This document shows, piece after piece, positions 7,344-12,597 of a stretch of DNA of 12,597 nucleotides. Below the pieces are notes generated by a model that made no database searches, was not told the origin of the DNA, and saw only the letters and a program-made list of their open reading frames with translations. Source of the stretch: an uncultured Verrucomicrobiota bacterium (GTDB taxonomy: Bacteria > Verrucomicrobiota > Kiritimatiellia > RFP12 > UBA1067); NCBI GenBank assembly GCA_946628745.1, contig CAMOXA010000033.1, forward strand, positions 1-12,597. Reading direction: 5' to 3'. Position 1 is the stretch's first letter. Each line of letters begins with the position of its first letter. A program made the translations under genes and the position numbers.

Positions 7344-7658
7344 ATGCTCACGTCGACGTGCCCGTACTGCCAGGGCCACGGCGTCGTCAAGAGCCCGATG
7401 GCCATATCGATCGAGGTTCAGCGCCACCTGACGACGCTGCTCAAAAAGGCGGCCGCCGACAAGAAGCCCTTCGAACCGAAGGTCGTCATCGCGCCGCAGG
7501 TCATGCAGCGCCTCAGAACCGAGGACGCCGACATACTCGCCAGACTCCAGAAGGATTTCGACACGCGCCTCACGTTCGTTTCGGAGCTCCACCGCCACCC
7601 GGAGTCGTTCTCCATACTTGACGCGGCCACGTCGCAAGTGCTATACTCTCAAACATGA
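7344..7658 (+). CDS. rng: Ribonuclease G/E C-terminal part (zinc link and small domain), separated by TAG
   Basis: This is the same reading frame as the catalytic part, continuing after the amber codon. From the first ATG it encodes 104 residues starting just before CPYCQGHG, the CxxC zinc-link motif (Cys433 and Cys436 in full-length numbering). In RNase E this motif joins two subunits through one zinc ion. The pattern SPMAISIEVQRHL and the following small domain are typical of RNase E/G C-termini. No Shine-Dalgarno at normal spacing precedes the ATG at 7344 (an AGGA lies 16 bases away), so independent initiation would be weak. Conserved residues on both sides of the TAG argue that this part was under selection until recently or still is. 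The stop TGA overlaps the lptD ATG. It may be expressed by readthrough, by reinitiation, or not at all. Confidence 0.75.
   Translation: MLTSTCPYCQGHGVVKSPMAISIEVQRHLTTLLKKAAADKKPFEPKVVIAPQVMQRLRTEDADILARLQKDFDTRLTFVSELHRHPESFSILDAATSQVLYSQT
7618..7647 (+). promoter_or_regulatory. Putative internal promoter for lptD
   Basis: TTGACG at 7618-7623 and TATACT at 7642-7647 are 18 bp apart, and the -10 is preceded by TGC, an extended -10 motif. It lies in the last codons of rng. The predicted transcription start falls at about 7653-7655, at or next to the lptD ATG, so the transcript would be leaderless or nearly so. It would let lptD be expressed independently of mreB. The match is strong, but it overlaps coding sequence and could be chance. 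Confidence 0.5.
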
Positions 7659-9877
7659 AACAGACAACAATCCTGTCGGCGGCGCTTTTCGCCGCGGCGG
7701 CGGCTGCGGCCGCCACGGACGGACTGCGGCAGCTCAAGGTGTCCGCAGACCTCATGGCAGCGGACAATGTGACGGGCACGCTCGTCGCGACGGGCAACGT
7801 CAACGCGACATACGGGCTTTTGCGGCTCATGTCGGGCAGCGTGTCGCGCGAAGGCGGCACGTACGTCTTCGCGGAGCCTACGACGATAACGACGTGCACG
7901 AACCACGAGAGCTGTCTGCACTGGTCCGCCACCGGCAGCGTCGTGTACAGGGACCGCGGCGAAGGCGACAAGGAGATCGTCGCGCGCAACATGACGCTAA
8001 GGGCCTTCGGGGTGCCGGTGATGTGGGCGCCGTACTGGTGGCAGCCGCTCGACACCGACTACGGCTGGCGCGTGATGCCCGGCTACCGCAGCCGCTGGGG
8101 GGCGTATCTGCTCACGAAATACGTCTACGACATCGCGGGCGGATTCGGCGAGGGCGAGTGGGGGCTCAAGGGCAGCACGAGATTCGACGCAAGGACGAAA
8201 AACGGCGTCGCGCTCGGGCAGGGCGTCCGGTGGCAGCTCGGCGATTTCGGCCGCGGCAAGTTCAAGGCGTACTACGCGTGGGACGAAGACGCCGACCGCT
8301 ACGACAGGCACTGGAACAGCCACCGCCGCTGGCACTACTCCAACTGGGGCAGCACCGTGCCCGACGAACGCTACGGGCTCATGTTCGAGCACCGCTGGGA
8401 CGCGACCGAGCGCGACATCGTAAGAGCCAGGGCCGCGTACTACAGCGACTCGCACTTCAAGAGCGACTTCCTGCGCGACGCGCGCCTAGGGCTCGAGAAC
8501 AGGTTCCCTTCGGCGGACCGCAACGAGCTGGCGTGGGAGCATCTTGAAAACACGTTCGGCTTCGGCGTCAGCGTCGCCGGGCCTCTCAACGACTTCTACG
8601 GCGGCGTCGCCCGCCTGCCCGAAGTCTACATCAACGCGTCGCCGCAGCCGGTCTTCTCGACGCCGGTCAACTACGAGAGTTCGTCCCGTCTCGGCTGGCT
8701 CGACCGCAACTACGCGAAGCACGGCAAGAAATCGACGGCGGTACCGTTTCGCTACGATCCCGGCATGTGGGCGAACTACCAGGCTTTCCGGGCCGACACG
8801 TACCACCGTCTGACGCTGCCGTTCAAAATCGCGGACGTGCTGGCGGTGACGCCGCGCGTCGGCGTTCGCGGGACGTACTGGTCGGATTCCGGCCGCGAGA
8901 ACCTCACGGGCTACGGCCGCGCGGGTTCGCAGGACGACGACGTGGTCAGGTCCATAGTCGAAGGCGGCGCGACGCTTTCGGCGCGCGGCACGGCGCGGCT
9001 CGGCGAGAATTGGCGGCACATGCTGGAGCCTTATTTCGACATGCTCGCGCAAGAAGCCCGGTACTCCGGACTGCGCCGCGGCGCGAGAGCGCCCGTCTTC
9101 GACTCTATCGACGGCAGCGCGGACTACCTCGACCAGTTCGCCGGGCGCGGACGCAATCTGCCGTACTCGTGGTACGGCGTGACGCCGGGCGTCAGAAACG
9201 CCTTCAGAAAAGCCGACGGCAAGGGGCGGACGAGGACAATCTTCGACATCGACTTCTACACGGCCGTGCAGTTCAACGACACGTCGTGGACCGAGGGCGG
9301 GCGCCGCCACAGGCTCTCGCGCTCGCAGGAGAAGCCCAACTACGGCCGCGGCTCCAAGACGCTCGCCTCGCCGGGCGCGAGGGCGCAGTGGCATCCTGTC
9401 GAAGGCACGTCCCTGCGCTCGCGCGTAGAGTGGGACGGCGAGAACGACACTGTCGCGTACGCCGACGTCTCGTGGCGCCAGAAGTGGCACAAGGCGCTTT
9501 CGTCGACTCTGTCGTACTCCGCGCGCGACCAGCGCTGGTGGGACTTCTCGTCCACGCCCTACGACCCCGCGGCGGAGCGCAACGACGACTTCAACTGGAC
9601 GCGGTTCTCCTACGCCGGGCTGAGCCTCGAGCACGAACTGTGCGACGCGGTCGCGTGGGGGCCGTTCGTCCGCTGGGACCTGCGCGAGAACGAGCTTGAC
9701 GAAACGGGCGCGTGGCTCGATTTGAGGACGGACTGCCTGGGATTCCGCTTCAGCCTTTCCTACGAGAACGACTACCGCAGAATCGACGGTTCGCGGCACG
9801 ACGACGACTGGAGGTTCAACTTCTGCGTCTATCTTCGCGCGTTCGGTCCCGGTACCGGCACGGTCTTCGGCGATTGA
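7655..9877 (+). CDS. lptD: LPS-assembly outer membrane protein LptD
   Basis: This encodes 740 residues. A signal peptide with an alanine-rich hydrophobic core (residues 1-20) is followed by a short OstA/LptA-like beta-jellyroll part (about residues 25-135) and a long beta-barrel region rich in alternating aromatic residues, ending in a hydrophobic Phe/Tyr-rich strand. The segment ITTC...W...GSVVYRDRGEG...EIVARNMTLRAFGVPVMWAPYWW matches the LptD junction between periplasmic domain and barrel. In E. coli the protein, with LptE, moves LPS into the outer leaflet. Cys81 and Cys87, plus Cys residues in the last barrel strands, could form the structural disulfides LptD needs. The periplasmic domain is short for the family. 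The ATG overlaps the rng stop and has no Shine-Dalgarno, so translation depends on coupling or a leaderless transcript. The LptD call is firm as a family and moderate on fine function. Confidence 0.85.
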   Translation: MKQTTILSAALFAAAAAAAATDGLRQLKVSADLMAADNVTGTLVATGNVNATYGLLRLMSGSVSREGGTYVFAEPTTITTCTNHESCLHWSATGSVVYRDRGEGDKEIVARNMTLRAFGVPVMWAPYWWQPLDTDYGWRVMPGYRSRWGAYLLTKYVYDIAGGFGEGEWGLKGSTRFDARTKNGVALGQGVRWQLGDFGRGKFKAYYAWDEDADRYDRHWNSHRRWHYSNWGSTVPDERYGLMFEHRWDATERDIVRARAAYYSDSHFKSDFLRDARLGLENRFPSADRNELAWEHLENTFGFGVSVAGPLNDFYGGVARLPEVYINASPQPVFSTPVNYESSSRLGWLDRNYAKHGKKSTAVPFRYDPGMWANYQAFRADTYHRLTLPFKIADVLAVTPRVGVRGTYWSDSGRENLTGYGRAGSQDDDVVRSIVEGGATLSARGTARLGENWRHMLEPYFDMLAQEARYSGLRRGARAPVFDSIDGSADYLDQFAGRGRNLPYSWYGVTPGVRNAFRKADGKGRTRTIFDIDFYTAVQFNDTSWTEGGRRHRLSRSQEKPNYGRGSKTLASPGARAQWHPVEGTSLRSRVEWDGENDTVAYADVSWRQKWHKALSSTLSYSARDQRWWDFSSTPYDPAAERNDDFNWTRFSYAGLSLEHELCDAVAWGPFVRWDLRENELDETGAWLDLRTDCLGFRFSLSYENDYRRIDGSRHDDDWRFNFCVYLRAFGPGTGTVFGD

Positions 9878-9880
9878 GAC

Positions 9881-10759
9881 ATGGACGGCGCGGACAAGAT
9901 CACGGTAGACTTCCACTGCCATTCCACGGCCAGCGACGGTACGTGCGCCCCGGCGGAAATCGCGGAGAAGGCGGCCTCGCGCGGTTTCGCCGCGCTTGCG
10001 CTGACGGACCACGACAACTGCGACGGAATCGCCGAGTTGCTCGCGCACGGCGGCGGGGCGACGCGGTTCGCGGCGGGCGTGGAGCTCTCGATCGAGCCCG
10101 GCGGCGGGTTCGACATGTTCCATCTGCTGGGCATAGGAATCGACCCCGGCAGCGCGCGGCTCAAGGCGCTCCTCGCGAGGATACTCGAAGGGCGCAACGA
10201 GCGCAACGAGCGAATCATCGGCAACTTCCGCCGGCTCGGCTTCGACATGGCCGGCATAGAAGCGTATTCCCACGGCGACGTGCTGGCGCGTCCGCATTTC
10301 GCGCGCTGGCTGGCGGACCGCGGCCACACCGCGAGCGTCTCGGAGGCGTTCGACAGGTATCTCCTGCCCGATTCGCCGCCCGAAACGCGGTGCTACGAAG
10401 AGCGCTGGCAGCCGTCGCAGGAAGAAGCTTTCGCGGCGGTGCACGAAGCGGGGGGGCTTTGCGTCATGGCCCACCCGAAGTACTGGCGCCGGCGCTGGCG
10501 CGTGACGGGCGTCGAGATCGACGACGCGGCGCGCGAACTCGCCAGGCTGAAGGAACTGGGATTGGACGGGGTCGAGGCTCTCTACGAGGCCAACACCCCC
10601 GAAGAGAACGTGGCTTTCGTGCGGCTGGCGCACCGGCTGGACTTTCTCAAAACCGCAGGCAGCGACTTCCACGGCTCGAACAAGCCGACGATACACATGG
10701 GCATGAAAGTTTCGAAAGGCTACATCGCGCCTTTCCTAGAGCGGCTGAATTTGGTATAA
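9881..10759 (+). CDS. PHP-domain phosphoesterase (RNase AM / YciV-like)
   Basis: This encodes 292 residues of a soluble PHP-superfamily metal-dependent phosphoesterase. The metal-binding motifs appear in order: DFHCHSTASDG (His12, His14, Asp19), LTDHDN (residues 41-46), GVELS (Glu68), ARPHFA, VMAHP and GSDFHG near the C-terminus. This arrangement and length match the YciV/TrpH group. Its members hydrolyse 3',5'-bisphosphonucleotides and, in E. coli (RNase AM), trim RNA 5' ends including rRNA. It starts 3 nt after the lptD stop and probably belongs to the same transcript. The stop TAA sits inside the -10 box of the purA promoter. A role as RNA trimmer or pAp phosphatase is inferred from family membership. 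Substrate choice cannot be read from the sequence. Confidence 0.88.
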   Translation: MDGADKITVDFHCHSTASDGTCAPAEIAEKAASRGFAALALTDHDNCDGIAELLAHGGGATRFAAGVELSIEPGGGFDMFHLLGIGIDPGSARLKALLARILEGRNERNERIIGNFRRLGFDMAGIEAYSHGDVLARPHFARWLADRGHTASVSEAFDRYLLPDSPPETRCYEERWQPSQEEAFAAVHEAGGLCVMAHPKYWRRRWRVTGVEIDDAARELARLKELGLDGVEALYEANTPEENVAFVRLAHRLDFLKTAGSDFHGSNKPTIHMGMKVSKGYIAPFLERLNLV

Positions 10760-10760
10760 T
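10752..10760 (+). promoter_or_regulatory. Extended -10 promoter for purA-uppS
   Basis: TGGTATAAT is a perfect extended -10 (TGn then TATAAT at 10755-10760). The hexamer 17 bp upstream, TTTCCT at 10732-10737, is a poor -35, as is usual for extended -10 promoters. The predicted start near 10767 leaves a leader of about 39 bases before the purA ATG. The TAA stop of the PHP gene is embedded in the -10 box. Confidence 0.65.
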
Positions 10761-10805
10761 AACAACGTCTCGATCCACTATCAACCATAATCAGAAAGAA
10801 TTGAA

Positions 10806-12083
10806 ATGAACACCGTATTGGTCGGCGCCCAGTGGGGCGATGAAGGCAAAGGCAAGGTAATCGATTTTCTGACCGAAGAGGCGGACGTGGTGGTGCGCTT
10901 CCAGGGCGGCTCCAACGCGGGGCACACGGTCGTCGTGGGGGACAAGAAGTACGTGCTGCACCTGGTGCCGAGCGGCGTGCTGCACGACGGCAAGCACTGC
11001 GTCATAGGCAATGGCGTGGTGATGGATCCGTTCGACCTCATGAAAGAGCTGGAGCAGGTCGAAAGCTGGGGCTTCGATTTGAAGGACAGGTTCCACATCT
11101 CCGAGAGGGCCCACATGGTGATGCAGTGGCACAGGGCGCTCGACAAGGCCGAGGAGGCGGCGCGGCCAGACGGCGCGAAGATCGGCACGACCGGGCGCGG
11201 GATAGGTCCGGCGTACGCCGCGAAAGTCGGGCGCTGCGGGATGCGCGTCGGCGATATACTCAAGCCGGACTTCGTCGACATAGTCCGCAAGCAGGTCGCC
11301 GAGGCCAACCGCAAGCTTAAGAGCCTCGGCGCGCACGAGCTGGACGCCGAGGAGATGGTGAGGCTCTATTCGCCCATGGTCCCCGCGCTCATGCCGTATG
11401 TGACGGACACGATACAGTTCCTGCACGAGGCGCTCGACGCGAAGAGGTCCGTATTGTTCGAAGGGGCCCAGGCGACGATGCTCGACATCGATTTCGGGAC
11501 GTATCCGTTCGTGACGTCGTCCAATCCGACGGCGGGCGGCGCCTGCACGGGATCGGGCATATCGCCGAGGGCGATCGACCGCGTCATCGGCGTGATGAAG
11601 CTCTACACGACGCGCGTGGGCGAGGGGCCGTTCCCGACCGAGCTTCTCGACGACGACGGCGAGACGCTGCGCCGGCGCGGGGGCGAGTACGGCGCGACGA
11701 CCGGGCGGCCGAGGCGCTGCGGATGGTTCGACGCGGTCGTCGGGCGCTACGCCCAGCGCGTCAACGGTGTCGACTACTGGGCGCTCACCAAGCTCGACGT
11801 TCTCGACACGTTCCCGGTCGTCAAGATATGCACCGGCTACAGGCGAAAGGACGGCTTCGTCTACACCACGTTCCCGGCGGATCTGGACGTGCTCGAAAAC
11901 TGCGAGCCGGTCTACGAAGAGATGCCCGGCTGGCAGTGCGAGACGTCGCACACGACCGACTACTCGGAGCTTCCCGAGAACGCCAAGAAGTACATCAACC
12001 GCATACTCGAACTCGTCGGCGGCAAGCTCGGCGTGCTTTCTGTCGGCCCCGCCCGCGAGACGACCCTAAGGATAAACATCTAG
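10806..12083 (+). CDS. purA: Adenylosuccinate synthetase
   Basis: This encodes a 425-residue cytoplasmic enzyme, the usual length, which joins IMP and aspartate using GTP to form adenylosuccinate, the first committed step to AMP. The N-terminal motif GAQWGDEGKGK (residues 7-17) carries the catalytic Asp12. GGSNAGHT supplies the catalytic His40. GTTGRGIGPAY, TSSNPTAGG with GSGISP, and TGRPRRCGWFD are further signature segments of the IMP and GTP sites. It has its own extended -10 promoter in the 46-nt gap after the PHP gene. The ribosome site AGAAAGAA is weak. It ends with TAG at a natural C-terminus, and the codons after it do not resemble PurA. This is good evidence that TAG is a true stop in this genome. 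uppS follows after 16 nt. Confidence 0.97.
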   Translation: MNTVLVGAQWGDEGKGKVIDFLTEEADVVVRFQGGSNAGHTVVVGDKKYVLHLVPSGVLHDGKHCVIGNGVVMDPFDLMKELEQVESWGFDLKDRFHISERAHMVMQWHRALDKAEEAARPDGAKIGTTGRGIGPAYAAKVGRCGMRVGDILKPDFVDIVRKQVAEANRKLKSLGAHELDAEEMVRLYSPMVPALMPYVTDTIQFLHEALDAKRSVLFEGAQATMLDIDFGTYPFVTSSNPTAGGACTGSGISPRAIDRVIGVMKLYTTRVGEGPFPTELLDDDGETLRRRGGEYGATTGRPRRCGWFDAVVGRYAQRVNGVDYWALTKLDVLDTFPVVKICTGYRRKDGFVYTTFPADLDVLENCEPVYEEMPGWQCETSHTTDYSELPENAKKYINRILELVGGKLGVLSVGPARETTLRINI

Positions 12084-12099
12084 CCGGAAGCTCCGCCGC

Positions 12100-12597
12100 A
12101 TGACAGCCGATACCGCCAATACGACAGGCGCGCCGCGACACATCGCCATGATAATGGATGGCAACGGCAGGTGGGCGAAAGCCCGCGGCAAGCCCAGGCT
12201 CGCCGGCCACCGCGCCGGGGCCGAAACGCTCGACAGGGTGATGCACTACTGCCGCGACGCGGGCGTGGAATATCTGACGGTGTATGCGTTCTCGACCGAG
12301 AACTGGAAGCGCTCGAAGGAAGAAGTGACGGGGCTGATGCGGCTATTGGCGTCGTTCATCAAATCCAAGGAGAAGACGCTGGTCAAGGAAGGCGTGCGCT
12401 TTCGCGTCATCGGCAGGCGCACGGATCTGTCGCCGAAACTGCAGCGGGCGATAGCCTGTCTCGAAGAAAAGACGAGCAACGGACGCTTCACGCTCGTCGT
12501 GGCGCTGTCGTACGGCGGACGCGACGAGATAGCGAGGGCCGCGGCCAGATTGGCTGCGGCAGGGCCGGTCCCGTCGGACGACCCGGCGGAGCTCGAG
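12100..12597 (+). CDS. uppS: Isoprenyl transferase / undecaprenyl diphosphate synthase (3' truncated by window)
   Basis: 166 codons are visible, open to the window edge, and roughly 70-90 more are expected from the family length of about 240-250. UppS condenses isopentenyl diphosphate units onto farnesyl diphosphate to make the C55 lipid carrier for peptidoglycan and O-antigen precursors. The signature HIAMIMDGNGRWAKARG (residues 14-30) contains the catalytic Asp20. It is followed by the conserved GHRAG, YAFSTENWKRS and LSYGGRDEI segments, which together exclude any other family. The start ATG is 16 nt after the purA stop, with GGAAG at 12086-12090 as ribosome site, so it is probably co-transcribed with purA. 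The carrier it makes feeds the PBP2/RodA machine encoded upstream. cdsA and dxr often follow uppS, but they cannot be checked here. Confidence 0.95.
   Translation, partial: MTADTANTTGAPRHIAMIMDGNGRWAKARGKPRLAGHRAGAETLDRVMHYCRDAGVEYLTVYAFSTENWKRSKEEVTGLMRLLASFIKSKEKTLVKEGVRFRVIGRRTDLSPKLQRAIACLEEKTSNGRFTLVVALSYGGRDEIARAAARLAAAGPVPSDDPAELE

Noticed and set aside
8486..10696. 736-codon open frame on the - strand
   Set aside because: It lies antisense to lptD and the PHP gene, is extremely rich in Arg, Val and Ala, and shows no family motif. It is the usual antisense shadow of a GC-rich gene. The same holds for the 428-codon - strand frame at 3125-4411.
1..12597. Window begins GTCGAG and ends CTCGAG, suggesting a cloning or restriction boundary
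   Set aside because: Six-base matches at two ends are easily chance, and no vector sequence is visible.
1..12597. CRISPR array, tRNA, rRNA, insertion sequence or prophage genes
   Set aside because: No regularly spaced repeats, tRNA-like folds, transposase motifs or terminal inverted repeats with target duplications were seen.

Overview
This is a GC-rich, gene-dense bacterial chromosomal segment in which every recognisable gene lies on the + strand. An LptD-type outer-membrane protein and a complete rod-elongation (Mre/PBP2/RodA) gene set indicate a Gram-negative, LPS-bearing bacterium with MreB-directed cell-wall growth. Arg AGG and Ile ATA codons are common for so GC-rich a sequence. I cannot assign a phylum from the sequence alone. 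A PVC-type lineage (Verrucomicrobiota, Kiritimatiellota or Lentisphaerota) is a guess, not a result.

Layout. Bases 1-146 hold no gene I can support. A small four-helix-bundle (S23/Avd-like) gene at 147-524 is closed off by a long bidirectional terminator hairpin (618-679). A near-consensus sigma70 promoter (TTGACT, 17 bp, TACAAT) then drives a tightly packed operon: mreB, mreC, mreD, mrdA (PBP2), rodA, rng (RNase G), lptD and a PHP-family phosphoesterase. From mreC on, every junction is an overlap (GTGA, ATGA or 11 bp), except a 3-nt gap before the PHP gene. A second block, purA followed by a uppS gene cut off by the window end, starts behind an extended -10 promoter that overlaps the PHP stop codon.

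Function. MreBCD, PBP2 and RodA make up the lateral-wall peptidoglycan machine, UppS makes its lipid carrier, and LptD inserts LPS into the outer membrane. The cluster therefore links growth of the wall and of the outer membrane. RNase G and the PHP protein, which resembles RNase AM (YciV), could act in succession on RNA 5' ends.

Most notable observation. The rng reading frame is interrupted by a single in-frame TAG at 7317-7319, exactly between the catalytic core and the CPYC zinc-link segment. Coding resumes in the same frame and runs to an ATGA overlap with lptD. TAG also ends purA and the first gene at natural C-termini, so genome-wide TAG reassignment is unlikely. Readthrough, a split two-part enzyme, a recent nonsense mutation or a base-call error remain possible. 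A second oddity is a strong promoter-like sequence at the end of rng whose predicted transcription start falls almost on the lptD ATG, which has no Shine-Dalgarno. That would give a leaderless lptD mRNA.
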